Source: Helicoverpa zea
Lineage: Eukaryota > Arthropoda > Insecta > Lepidoptera > Noctuidae
Assembly (NCBI RefSeq): GCF_022581195.2
Contig: NC_061461.1
Span: 8,370,001-8,434,000 of the forward strand
Length of the DNA: 64,000 nucleotides
Reading direction: 5' to 3'
Made by a program: the position numbers and the translations under genes. Positions 34,479-46,037 of the stretch are shown here, piece after piece. Positions within the stretch are counted from its first letter, which is position 1. Each line of letters opens with the position of its first letter. The notes under the pieces are model-generated. The model did no database searches, had not been told where the DNA came from, and saw only the letters and a program-made list of their open reading frames with translations.

Positions 34479-35237
34479 CCTAGAAGTCGGTGTCTAATGG
34501 ATGTTACTAAGTTAATTTTGCCACCGACTTCTAGGCCGATGCACCTAAAATTAGTTTTTTTTTTTGCTTTTTAGTGTTTTGGGAAGTCGGTTTAATTTTT
34601 TTGTAAAAAGGTTATTTATTTAAAGCTTTACAGTGATATGAATAGTTGTCACTATCCATACAAGTCCAAACGAGGTATTTTACATATTCAATTGTCGAGT
34701 TCCGTCGACTTTCTCTGGTCTCCATCATCAGGTCAGCTCCAAACCTTCACTGTTGCATAGGTCTTGTCAATACGAATAATTTAAGCCCAAACAAGAGGTA
34801 GTTTACATATTCAGTTGTCGAGTTCCCTCGACTTTCTCTGGTCTCCATCATCAGGTCAGCTCCAAACCTTCACTGTTGCAAAGGTCTTGTCAATACAAAT
34901 AATTTAAGCCCAAACACGAGGTAGTTTACATATTCAGTTGTCGAATTCCCTCGACCCTCTCTGGTCTCCATCATCAGGTCAGCTCCAAATCTTCACAGTT
35001 GAATAGTGCTTTTAGGCGTACACCTGAGTGTCAAGTTTTTACCCTATGTATGCCTACAACTTTTGAAGGTTGCCCTCGATTTCTCAGGGTTTCCATCATC
35101 AGATCCTGACCTGATGACTATGGGACCAACTGGCAGCTATTCCGAGTCGAACAAAAAAAGAATCACGTAAATCGGTCTATAAACCTCGGAGTAATCGATG
35201 TGTATGTGTAACCTCCTCCTTTTTGGGAAGTCGGTTA
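34479..35237 (+). repeat. GGGAAGTCGGT dispersed repeat with internal 123-bp tandem units
   Basis: It begins CCTAGAAGTCGGTGTCTAAT (left arm truncated compared with 60,243-61,036), continues CCACCGACTTCTAGGCCGAT and TTTTAGTGTTTTGGGAAGTC, then three tandem units marked by CTCTGGTCTCCATCATCAGG at 34,713, 34,836 and 34,959 (123-bp period), and ends with the TCAGGGTTTCCATCATCAGA to CCTCCTCCTTTTTGGGAAG module. Only non-coding sequence seen. Confidence 0.82.
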
Positions 35238-35239
35238 AA

Positions 35240-36150
35240 AATGGAATTATTTTATCAAATTATTGTATTGTCATCAGTCCTCAATAAATCTACAAAGTTT
35301 GAACGAAATCTGGCCGTTTCAAGTGGGTCAAAATCGCGCCCAAAGAAGTCGGTTACAAACATACAGGTGAAGCTAATAAAAAGCGTGTAAAAACAGCCAG
35401 ATTGCTTTTCAAAAAAGCAAGAAAGAAAGTGTGAAGAGAGTCTTTAAAGTTTTCTATGTTACAATTACCTATCTGAATATTGTATGTATATTTGTAGTCC
35501 AGGATATCTCAAAAAACTTAGCGTAAAATAAAAATTACATGCTATAGAAAATATATAACTAACAGCATTATTAATTGCTTTTTAAATGACTAGCCTGCAG
35601 ATTGTACCTAATTTGATGTTGGTCATATGCATGCAAGGCCGGCGTTAGACTTATAATAATTAAGTGAACATTACGTATAGAGCTAAAACACACAGCTCAC
35701 ATAGTCAACATGCTATATTGCTATTATGAAACATTCATTGTCACTATTAAATGCATAATACTTACATATGAATTTAAGTTATATTTTCTTAATCCATTTT
35801 CATTTTCTTTCTCGTATCAAAACTAAAGCTAAATGATAAAGCACTAAAATATGTATAAAATAATTCATTACAAAAAATGAAACCTAAGTTACTTTACACA
35901 AAGAGCCATTTATTTTTTGCCAGTTCCATATACTGACAAACGAAAATAGCAAATGTACGTAACTGCTAACACAGATTTAAAATGTTATAACCAATTAATA
36001 TCGAATAAATAATTACTATACAGCTCCTAAAGCTTTTTATCGATATAAATCAATTTTATGACGAAACTATCTCAACTGCATGTCTAATCCTAGATCGCAT
36101 TGCAAGGCGTAAAAATAAAAAATACTTAATTGCAGATATCTAGATTACAA
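35240..36150. other. Intergenic DNA, nothing recognised
   Basis: AT-rich, no gene. The first 100 bp after the repeat (ACAGGTGAAGCTAATAAAAA) may still belong to it. Confidence 0.35.
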
Positions 36151-36924
36151 GAGTACCAGGCTGCAAACTTTTAGTCGAACGATAATTTGCTTGGGCTCAA
36201 ACATCAATATGAAAATATATGGTAGGCGATTATCACACTGCCCCGCATGATGCAGCGTAGTGCGTGGATGCGTTTTTTTCCGTTGCTTGTAAATATCTCC
36301 GTTTGTATGGAAAACACGCATAGTCCAACACACTGAAAATGCATCCACGCGCGTTCATGCGGATCACGCACATACATGCGGAGAAACACGCACCCCCGCG
36401 CGTAGGTGCGGGGCGAGACGCAAGGTATGGCACACTGAATCCCGCATTGCCGCGCGTGATTTTGAATGGGCGTGACGTGTATATTTGAAAATGGAAGCCG
36501 CCGTGCGTGAATCTGCTAAACGCACCTACGCGCGTGAGTGCGCGAAAAACCCGCACGATGATACAGATCTGCACTCCCGCAGGAACGCGCGTAGGTGCGT
36601 TTAGTAGATTCACGCACGGCGGCTTCCATTTTCAAATATACACGTCACGCCCATTCAAAATCACGCGCGGCAATGCGGGATTCAGTGTGCCATACCTTGC
36701 GTCTCGCCCCGCACCTACGCGCGGGGGTGCGTGTTCGTGCAAGATGCAGCGTGATGCGGGGCAGTGTGAAGATCACCGTAGAACGCTCATCACAAAGATC
36801 AGGTCTCTAGCTGATATCAGACCGAATGAAAATTTTGATTGGTATCAAGATTTTCTTACAAAAAAAAAATTACAACTATCGGATCAACAGTCGGTCGACT
36901 ATTTAGTCTGCAGTATGGTACTCT
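36151..36924 (+). mobile_element. TGCAGACTAAA-family MITE split by another MITE
   Basis: The left end is GAGTACCAGGCTGCAAACTT followed by TTAGTCG. The right end is TAGTCTGCAGTATGGTACTC, its imperfect mirror. Removing the insertion at 36,225-36,777 and one GTA leaves about 218 bp, near the size of the 54,371-54,590 copy (220 bp). The right part shares AATGAAAATTTTGATTGG with that copy. Confidence 0.8.
36225..36777 (-). mobile_element. GC-rich MITE, copy C (553 bp), with internal inverted duplication
   Basis: Same family as 30,311-30,731. Ends are GGCGATTATCACACTGCCCC and GGGGCAGTGTGAAGATCACC, with a GTA target duplication (36,222-36,224 and 36,778-36,780). It is about 130 bp longer than A and B because the segment at about 36,386-36,533 is repeated in reverse at about 36,586-36,735, around a loop of roughly 50 bp. 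The arms differ at only a few bases (for example GAATCTGCTAAAC versus the mirror of GTTTAGTAGATTC). Open frames here are compositional. Confidence 0.85.
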
Positions 36925-37240
36925 AAAGATAGATTAATGACCTATCAGACAAGAGTTTTACGACATCTGATTTTGGACTTGAAGGTTATAGTTAACAATT
37001 ATAATTATGCAAGGCCATCTCAGTTAGAAAACCTGTGTTCCTTGAACCTTCCTAAACGAAGCATGTTCCCCTGTTTGTATCCCTGTATCCCCGTTTGTAT
37101 TTGTCTGAAATTCAAAAGTCTACCTGTTGAATTCTTATTACTATGCATTTTTAGTAATATCTGAGCTTTTGTTAACTACTTTGAAACATACTTCAATTTG
37201 GCTTATGTTTAACCTACCACCAAATATAGTAACAAATAGC

Positions 37241-37510
37241 AGACAAAAATAGTAAATGATCACCAAAATGAAATTCGCATTTTAATGGAAAATTATAACC
37301 AAAGTTTTAACACTTTGCTTTCCTATTTAAGTAAAATTACTCTAAGTAAATCATGAGTAGACCAAAAATAGTAAATGATCACCAAAATTAAACCAACATT
37401 TTAAAGAAAAATTATAACCAAAGTTTTTAAATTCTGCTATCCTATTTAAGCAAAATGAGTCCAAATAAATCATTGTTACCCCAAAAGTAGTAAATGATCA
37501 CCAAAATCAT
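37241..37510 (+). repeat. 119-bp tandem repeat, just over 2 copies
   Basis: AGTAAATGATCACCAAAAT recurs at 37,251, 37,370 and 37,489 (119-bp steps), with the shared blocks AAAATTATAACCAAAGTTTT and CCTATTTAAG. It is followed by a GC-rich patch (GTGTCCGGGCGGGCGCAGCG) to about 37,562. The units probably belong to a larger mobile element that I cannot classify. Confidence 0.75.
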
Positions 37511-37812
37511 TGAATCGTGTCCGGGCGGGCGCAGCGCGGCGTTTGCGGTGCGGTGGGAGGGGATTGCAAGTCGGAGACATAACTTTATATAGCATCATAA
37601 TACATAATATTTGATAATAAGCCTACATTTTAGGGCAATCACAGTGATTTATTTAGGCAAAAATATTACATTAATTTGGTCGTCAAGATTTGGTGATCGG
37701 TGGTCGAATACAATTTAAAGTGGAGTCGTGACTAAAATAGCCGGTACTATTGTATTTTCAGACCTATTTTTCTGGTGTTAAGTAGATATTTTTGGTTACA
37801 AAACTAAGGGTA

Positions 37813-38085
37813 TCAAAGCATTTTATGGTGGTCATTATATTTATTCCCCTTCAATTTTGTCTGGCACTGAAAATAGAATCTCAAATTATGGTCTCCAAAA
37901 TAACTCTGACTTAACTCATCTATGTATGTTAAATTTTTTTGTATACTATTTTCTCTTAACACATAATTTACATATTCAGTATTGCATATAGGCACAACAA
38001 TATACCTATACTCCTGATAAGTTTCAAAACAATACCAAGTTTTATTTGCTAATTTTCTCAACTCATTTACCGAAACTGCGCTCAT
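37813..38085 (-). other. Unassigned 90-codon ORF
   Basis: Minus-strand frame starting MSAVSVNELRKLANKTWYCF and containing YIVVPICNTEYVNYVLREN. Its composition (Tyr, Cys, Asn, Glu balanced, no long Ile/Lys/Phe runs) is more protein-like than other chance frames here. No family is recognised and I see no splice sites or poly(A) signal tied to it. It could be a lone exon or a fragment of a mobile element next to the 119-bp repeat. Confidence 0.25.
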
Positions 38086-38099
38086 TCCAGGCTGATAAC

Positions 38100-39005
38100 A
38101 TTAAACTGTCCAGACTAGCCCGTTTAAACTATGACTATGCAAAAATACCGAATATCAAGATACTACTTTGCTGTAATCCAAAGAACAAAGATGTTAACAG
38201 TAACTAACTTATCGATATTGTTCGATTACTCGACCTTCGAATCGATTAAGGCATCGAGTTCTCAATTTGGCTATCTACAATCTGTACTGATTGCAATCGA
38301 ATGAAATAAATGCACTATTGTAATGTGCCCATTTTGTATTACTAGACAATATTTAACGAGTACAAAAGCTATGATGTAGTAAGTTACTGGTCGACCTCTT
38401 AAGTTATTTGACTAGACAAAACTTTACCATGCTAATTCTACATAATTATGTACCTATGTACTACCTGTGTGCAAAAACTCGAACCTTCCAGCCGTCCAGA
38501 ACATTTCATTGAGATTTATATACATTGTGTATTACAAATCTTACTTACATGGTTCACCCTTGTTTATATAATATTACTAAATCGAACAACGTTTAAGAAA
38601 ATCGTCACTTTGTAGCTAAATATGCATACTTACATGTGAGTTTACTTCACTGGCTAATCAGCTAAAAGTCCGGCGAAAGTAAATAAAACAAAATACATAT
38701 ATAAATAAGGTTACCGACAAAGCAACTCAATAAATACGATTTCGCAATCCTATGTTGCGCAGACTATAACGATACAGGAAGAAATGTAACACGAACACCA
38801 TTATTATGACCATAGCTTTAAGCACTAAAATGCTAAATAACAGCTTGTAGCGTAGATAATGTGGACTAATTATGTCTACAATGCGTTGCAACATTTATTT
38901 GCTCGAAAACATATATTGGTTCAAATGTTGGCTGGTCAACGCCAACGTTTTACATTGATACATCTACCGACAGAGAAGATGTATTTGAAACATATCAAAC
39001 AATAT
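38100..39005. other. Intergenic DNA, nothing recognised
   Basis: AT-rich with several TCGAT-containing words (38,210-38,270). No gene or repeat structure seen. Confidence 0.4.
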
Positions 39006-39011
39006 ATATAT

Positions 39012-39657
39012 GTCGCAGGGATATGATAAAAACGGGGATATGATCAATTCCCTAAGGGATTTGATCAAATCACGGAGGATGTTAAAATAGCAACACGATT
39101 TTATCTTTTCTCCAAACAAATCTAGTGAATTGAACAAATCCCTAAATTGGTTCAGTGAAATGACAAAAAAAATGTCAGTTCTTGTTTGGGTCGCGCTTGC
39201 AAACACTAGGCAAGCCGTAGGTGTCATAGATGTGCCTGTAAGAAAAATAATGTTTTATGTTATTCACGATGCCACAAATCAGCTGCACGTTTTAATAAGT
39301 GATCATTACAAATAGGCATATCATACGCAACTAAAATATTTTTTAAAGAAATTTTTGTTGATTCTTTCAAAAATTAAAATATTGTTCTGAGTAATCGTGA
39401 TTTTTATATCAATATTTCCTTGTATTGCATACACCTGATTATCATAATTATGTAGATATATCTTACCAAATAAACCTTTAAAATATCAAAGCAAAATTAT
39501 TTTTGTCATTTCACTGAACCAATCTAGTGATTTGTTCAATTCACTAGATTTGTTTAGGGAAAAGATAAAATCGTGTTGTTATTTTAACATCCTCCGTGAT
39601 TTGATCAAGTCCCTTAGGGAATTGATCATATCCCCGTTTTTATCATATCCCTGCGAC
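39012..39657. mobile_element. 646-bp element with about 160-bp TIRs
   Basis: The left end starts GTCGCAGGGATATGATAAAA and the right end ends TTTTATCATATCCCTGCGAC. Mirror symmetry continues inward about 160 bp with a few differences, through GATCAATTCCCTAAGGGA, ATCCTCCGTGATTTGATC and TTGTTCAATTCACTAGAT. The flanks are (AT)n, so the target duplication may be TA or ATAT. The 300-bp middle is unrelated sequence with a short frame (39,130-39,315) of no recognised function. The class is uncertain. Confidence 0.85.
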
Positions 39658-39659
39658 AT

Positions 39660-41120
39660 ATACATAGTATGCCTTTCAAGGTTAAGTGGTCAAACACTAA
39701 CTAAAGACATAGTGGCAAAGTAGTAAATTAAGTAAGAGCTTATATTAGATACAGATACAGGTATATGATAGTATTTTGAAATAAAATACCATAGTCTATA
39801 ACAAAAAAATCTGAGAAATACTTAAGTCGTTTAATTACAATTATGAAAGGCATATTATCAAGACACAATTTTAAGTTTTTGTACTAGAAATTACTTCATA
39901 ATCATAACGACAGTGTTAAAGGCACTACCATCAATTACACCAAATATCCAACTATAATTTTGAACTTTATTTCATCAACATAAGAGACAAATTAGCCCAA
40001 CATTATTATGAAAGATGGATTAAGATCATAATCTTTTTGACACTACACCGTAATAGCAAATTAGGATTGGTTGCGTCAAATTTTAACTTAGTGTTAGAAA
40101 TGAGAGCCTTAATTAACAAGCTAAACGAAAATATCTTATATCTTTCCATTTATCATTTTTGAAATGTCCTAGTAACTAGTGATTTATTAACTTTGTGATA
40201 TGACGTTCATGTTCCAGTCGTGATAATCTAGTGTTTATGACATCTACATAGCGTTTATAAGTACACGGCTTTAAACCTGAAAAGTACCAATGTATCTTTT
40301 TGAAAGTCTCAAGTAACTACTTCTTATAGACACCAATGACTAGCGATGGTTGAAAACGTCATGCAGAATCCTTTGAACTAACAAATGCGCGCCTCTTCTC
40401 ATTCACACCCATTCTTTGCTAAATAAATTATATTGAGCAAATCAGATATTATAAAAAAAACTTATTTTTTCACTTTTGTCTTTAGTGAACTGTATTTTTG
40501 TAACAATAATTAATCTGTTCTATACTGACAGTTATGTTAACCTCTCATGATTGTTGAACATAATAACGCGACAACATGAAGACTCCTGTTTTGGTGGATC
40601 ATATGTACATATTTAACAGGATATAAAAAAAATATTTCGTTAATCTGTTATGTCCCATTAAGTATCAACCTACCCTTTTCCCAATTTTAAATTAGGATCA
40701 ACGCAGCATGTCTTCGTCTATCACACTTCTCTATTTGACATATCTCATAAGTCTCATAATTTCTAGTCTGAAAGCCCTTCACTGTAACAAATCATAACAA
40801 AACATTTACATACATTCTAGCTGTATATGGACAGCTGAAAGACTGCACTTAACATACACTAAGACATCTCATTCTTCATTGAACATTTTAATTACAATAC
40901 ATCGCCCTTTTCAAATCCCGAGAATTCACAAAAAGAAAATTCTAAAAAAAATAAGGAACAGAGGGCGTGTAAGCCATACATAGTGGTTCGACAGGGGTTC
41001 CCACTTACCATCCTATGTTTTATTGATGCGACGCCCAAGTCCCATTAAATTTTCATTGCTTTATCACCCAACATCCGTGATATGTATGAGAATAGTAATA
41101 GGCTAGTTTCCTAAAAAATA
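39660..41120. other. Intergenic DNA with one short repeat
   Basis: No gene seen. The dispersed repeat at 40,658-40,745 is the only recognised component. Confidence 0.4.
40658..40745 (+). repeat. Dispersed repeat, diverged copy
   Basis: CCCTTTTCCCAATTTTAAAT and ATCAACGCAGCATGTCTTCG parallel 25,355-25,445. Confidence 0.5.
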
Positions 41121-41125
41121 ATAAT

Positions 41126-41377
41126 TAGTCCGTCTTGTAGATTGTCCAAAATTAAGCGATACGTATTTTTTCTTTTTTAAATTGGATCAGAACTTGTTAA
41201 GATATAGCGTGTTAAAGTTGAGTGTGACGTCACAAGTTGCTACAATTTTCAGGACACTGTGACGTAAAAGGCCCCCACTCCTAATTTTTGAAGTGTATTA
41301 TCTTTGTCATTTTATGTTTAATTAAAAAAAGAAAAAATACGTATCCAATATTTTTTGATTATCTAAAAAGCGGACTA
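41126..41377. mobile_element. MITE, TAGTCCG termini (252 bp)
   Basis: The left end TAGTCCGTCTTGTAGATTGT and right end ATTATCTAAAAAGCGGACTA are inverted. Symmetry continues through a GATACGTATTTTTTCTTTTT block mirrored by AGAAAAAATACGTATC. The inner part has TGTGACGTCAC and CACTGTGACGT. Possible AAT target duplication. Related one-ended copy at 17,402. Confidence 0.78.
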
Positions 41378-41379
41378 AA

Positions 41380-42835
41380 TATTATTTCATTATTTCGACC
41401 CTGGACACTACCCTATTGCTTCATACACGACGTTTGAACCATTGAAAACTTCAGGCATTTCCATGCACCGTTCTGAGTGAAATTAAAATGCGGGTTTTCA
41501 TTTTCATTATTTTTGTGGGCCGCTCCTTTCCGTGAGCAAAACGGTTTGAATGAAAACGTTATTGAAAAAGTTCCGTGACAGAGTAAACGCGCGTTATAGG
41601 AATAAAGTTTTAAAAGGATGCCTTTAAATTCATATTGTTAATACTAAATCCAAACAAGTTAAACCCAATTTGCAAGATTATTTAATCACATTACACGAGA
41701 AGTAAACGTTTTGTTCAACAATGCATTCATTCATTGAAAGCTGTGGTTATCAATATCCTTTACACTCAAAACAATTGCCGATCACAAAAGAGTACTTCCA
41801 TCGCCAAAACTCTATCCAAAACAAATCAATGAACACAATCTGTTTCAAGTATCAGACAATTGAGGTCACACCCACGCATGAAACTCTATCGCATGTAGGC
41901 ACTCGCTAACCAAAGCTAATATTTTAAAACATACCATTCACAGACATAGCAATTGCAACAAACATACGTACCAAATAAATTCTCAGAACGATTATGCAAC
42001 AAATCGAGCATGTAGAACTGATATATCGATGTTTAGACTGCCAGGCGGCAGTAACGAACGTGCCGTCTGAAGCCCACCCATCGGGAATCGATTACTCATA
42101 TTTATCGATGCCTCGCTAACGAGCATCCATCGAATTGTTCTCCGTGTGATATGAATAAAACATATCGATTGTTCATAATTCGCTGGCTCGAATAAACAGG
42201 CTCATGTAATTACGGGATCATTTTATTAATGAAAACAATCGAATGGTATGATAAATTGAATTAAATTAAACCAATATGCGTGATGGTACTCGATGAAAAT
42301 TGTCTGTTTCAATAACGGCTGTATTGAAATTATTGAAATGTGAAGCACGACTGAGTAGAATTCAAGAAATTGAAGCAGCCACGCTATGTATTAAGTTATA
42401 AATAAATTATGGAAGGTAGGCGACTTAAAGTATTTTAAACCAATCAATTATTCAACACTATATCCTTTACAAGCTTGTAAAGAGTACTGATTATTTACAC
42501 AAATTATATTAAATGCACAAAAAAAACCACTGCTACAGATTAAATCCTTATAAAGGCCTTACCATAGAAGTAAGAAAATTATCAAGAATGGAACTCGCTA
42601 GGCGTCGATGTCGTTGGAAATATTCCAAATTCAGTATGCCATGTTTTACATTAAAATACAAGGAAAGTATGGGGCAGTCATGAATAATCGCTTATTATAC
42701 CTTTATGGTGAGTTATTAAAGTCAAAGGTTACACTGGGTTTAATGTCTCAAACTGGTTTAACAGCTGTTATGTAGTGATGCATAACGATCATTAAATTGT
42801 TCATCGAGGGAGAAATTATTGAAGCGATCGATGTA
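41380..42835. other. Upstream region of the first cuticular gene
   Basis: No gene. Contains several ATCGAT words (42,020-42,180; 42,820-42,830) that I cannot assign. Enhancers may lie here, but nothing identifies them. Confidence 0.35.
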
Positions 42836-42839
42836 CTTG

Positions 42840-42847
42840 TATATAAG
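42840..42847 (+). promoter_or_regulatory. TATA box of the cuticular gene at 42.9 kb
   Basis: TATATAAG, 69 bp before the ATG. A start site about 30 bp downstream would fall near TCACACATT (about 42,870), giving a leader of about 40 nt. The other two cuticular genes have the same spacing. Confidence 0.65.
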
Positions 42848-42908
42848 CTTGAAGCTTTTGATGAAAATGTCACACATTAACCAAAGTCTAAGAGGAATAA
42901 ACGTGAAG

Positions 42909-43930
42909 ATGATGCGGAAGGTAAGTTTGCGATCGATAAATTCAAAAGCATATTTTTCGGCTATTTCGATTATTTTTTAAATTATATTTGAGTGCACTCT
43001 TTGGTGCATTTTGTAGGTAATTAGGTATGTACGATAACAGCCAATATACGTTACGTGAAAATAAATTAAGTATATTACAAGGCTTTTGCATGTTTGGACC
43101 TGAGTTCCGCAGCCAACACACATTAAAGAAATAAAAAAATATTCTTAATTTAGATAATACATACCACATAACATACATTTCACGTCGCAGCCATATTGAA
43201 ATGACACAACTGAATATTTAATTAAGTCCATTTAATGTTTTTGTTCCAGATTCTATTAATGCTGTGTTCCTCAGCTATAGTCAGTGCTGGTGTCATTGGA
43301 TCTGAATATTCTCCTCAAACCTCAATTTCCTACGCAACTGTTCCTACTAACGCTGATGCAAAAACAATTGCAACTCCTATTGGCTATACCAAAATTGTTC
43401 AATCACCACAAGTATACCATACAATATTAACTACTAAAGAAAGAAACTATGAAAGCCCAGATGGCTCACAACACACGACAACATACACCAAAACTTTGGA
43501 CACGAATTATTCAAGCTTGAAGAACTATGACTCCAAATCATCCAAGGATAGTGATGTTGTAGCGAATACAATACCTGGTATATACTCAACTGCAGTTCAC
43601 TCTCCCATTGTCTATCACCAAGGAACTGCCTACACTCTTTCGTCTCCCGTAGTTCATACGATCCAAGATTCTTCATCAACGAAATCAGTAGCGGTACCTG
43701 TATACACCACTCATAATGTACCTTTATCTAAAACTATTGTTACTCCTGTGACGTCATATACAAGTCCTGTTTTTGAAAAGAGTAATTATGTAGCTACAGG
43801 CTTGTCTTCTTATTCTTCTCAGTCACCTGAAGTTGAGTCTAGACCAATTAAGACAACTGTTACGTACTCTGAGGCCCCTCTAGTTTCCCATATGTCGTTC
43901 ACTGGCCTAGGAGCTAGTTACGCATGGTAA
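42909..43930 (+). CDS. Low-complexity secreted cuticular protein (230 aa, Ser/Thr/Tyr-rich)
   Basis: Exon 1 is only 42,909-42,920 (MMRK). The 329-bp GT-AG phase-0 intron is 42,921-43,249, and exon 2 is 43,250-43,930. The joined signal peptide reads MMRKILLMLCSSAIVSAG, with likely cleavage after VSA. The mature part has no folded domain: it is built of Ser, Thr, Tyr, Pro and Val blocks such as PIVYHQGTAYTL, PVYTTHNVPL and PVTSYTSPVFEKS, and ends SHMSFTGLGASYAW. That ending parallels SHVSYNGLASNYGW of the gene at 52.4 kb. Low-complexity proteins with such repeats are structural parts of insect cuticle. Unlike its neighbours it is poor in Ala and Gly and its codons are AT-leaning. An unspliced reading could begin at the ATG at 43,235 (MFLFQILLMLC...). 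I prefer the spliced start because both sister genes use it. Confidence 0.72.
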
Positions 43931-44037
43931 ATAATTTAAATTGTTCCTTCTCATGGTATGCGCGACTGACTGCTTGATTAAGTTTAATTTATGTTATAAA
44001 TGTTATGTTTAGGTAAGTCTAAAATTGTATCTTGTAA

Positions 44038-44043
44038 AATAAA
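44038..44043 (+). promoter_or_regulatory. Poly(A) signal AATAAA
   Basis: 108 bp after the TAA of the 42.9-43.9 kb gene, just before an inserted SINE tail. Confidence 0.65.
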
Positions 44044-44096
44044 CTACTTCTGCATCAGAATTTGTGACTTTTTTCTTGTACATATCAAAAAATTAG

Positions 44097-44262
44097 GCTG
44101 TCAGAAGCCAAGATGTCTGACAACCAGTTTTACCAAGGGGTATTGGATTGAGGAGGTCGGTTCAATGTGTGATAAGCAGTCACACCTTGTAAGATACTGG
44201 TTCTCAGCTGTATCCGGTAAGACTGGAAGCCGAACAGGCTCAAGACATGATGGTGAAGTCAA
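44097..44262 (+). repeat. tRNA-derived SINE, 3' fragment
   Basis: GCTGTCAGAAGCCAAGATGT, CAGTTTTACCAAGGGGTATT and GGTAAGACTGGAAGCCGAAC match the SINE body of 13,731-14,117. It lies right behind the poly(A) site of the first cuticular gene. Confidence 0.72.
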
Positions 44263-44264
44263 AA

Positions 44265-45605
44265 ATTTTGGATTTTCAGAAAAATGAACGCATAAATCAC
44301 AGCTTTGCAAAACAAACCTTAATTCCAAGTAGATGTAGTTAACAACATCAACCATACTCAATTTCCACATTCTACACGATAATTGTTAAGCAACGTGTTA
44401 ACTTAGAATGCCGTCATTAAGTTGGTTTGTAGAGGACTAGACTAGATAAACATTATGTGCTAAAATAATCTCAACTTTTGTTGAAAGTTTCTCAGATTTT
44501 ATTTAACTAATAGATTAAGATTTTAACATATTCTATTTAATTACATAAAGGTAACAAAATACACGAGTGTTATCAATAATATCAAGAATGCGACACATTA
44601 AAATTACTCATATCACACATACACATACTCATAACTTGGTTGTGTTAACAGTGTTATCGACAAACTTTTTGAACCAGAAAGTTCAATGATATTTCCTCTG
44701 TTTACCATAATAACAAGAACATCAAAATAAATAGAAATCTACGGCGAGCGCATATAACAAGATTTGATTTGATAAATAATACTCAATATGGAACAATAGA
44801 ATCAAGAAAGTTCGCGTACTACGCTACGGTATGAAGTTACTCGCTCTCTGCCATTCTACGATATTCGTTTTCGATTTTTGTATGCATCTTGAAATATATT
44901 CTTTAAATTCAATAATTGTCAAACTACACATAATATAATTATCAAATACATACGTAACGATTTGACACAACCATCAAAATAAATCTTATGAATTTTACAT
45001 AGATCTTGGTCCTCACAGTTTTTGGTTTTTGCGTACTCTTTTCTTTATCTCTTCATCATTCCTTAATAAATTAATAAACTGCGTACAAAACTGTTAATAA
45101 ATTGCCTAGGACCATTTAAATTACATATTGTATCATGATTCACCTCTTTCAGTCGCCTCTACTATGCGCTATTACTTCCAGCAAAAGTAAAAAAGACCTG
45201 TATAATGCTGTGACTACAAAACACAGACACCAATCAAATGTTAATGAAGTAGAACAAAAGGCGTGTCTTTTTCCTTCGTATCCTCAACCAACATTTAAAT
45301 GATAAAACTTTGAAGCTGGAAGAAATGGAATATAATTTCCATTGATGAGCATAACTTAGTGGTATGTTTTGTTTGTAAATTTAAATATAATAAGTGAACA
45401 CTAACAAATTTGGAAAAGTTTAAAAATCACACGGTTTTCCATATTAATTTAAAGAGATTAAATACATTTTATTAGTAGTAAGCAAAACGAGGAACAGTTT
45501 TTGAGTATTACAGTATCGATAAGTAGCTATGATACAATTAATTCTAACTTTCAAAGTTGATTTGTACCTAACTGATGCTTTGTTGTTCAATACTAAAAGC
45601 GGCGC
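44265..45605. other. Intergenic DNA, nothing recognised
   Basis: AT-rich, no gene or repeat recognised. Confidence 0.45.
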
Positions 45606-46037
45606 CCGTCATCAGCATGGGCGTAGCCAGCTTTGGGCTCATGGTGGGGCAGCAGTCAACCTATCCCCGGGGGCCCTCCGACTTTTTGTATCTTGAGCCG
45701 TTAATCTCAAACTTGTTAATCTCTTAATATGAGATGTTTCTATTTTCAGGTACAGAAAATAAACAATCACACACAGGACACATTTTATAGTTCTATTTAT
45801 GAATACTCGGTGTTTATAAATTAAAGTTTTAACTAAGTATGTGTATGAGTATTATTACTTCAAGAGAAGACGGCAAAAAATATTTAGCAAAAAACGAAAA
45901 GTTACAGATTTTATTTTGTGACTGCTTTCTCTTTACTAATTTCAGAATTTTTGGTACAGTACTACTCAAAGCTAAACGCATGTCGGCAGTTGTTTAGATA
46001 AGCAAATGCAAAGAAAGAAAAACTTGCCTGAGCAGTT

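Noticed and set aside
36507..36926. 139-codon frame
   Set aside because: It crosses the border between two nested MITEs, so it cannot be an old gene.
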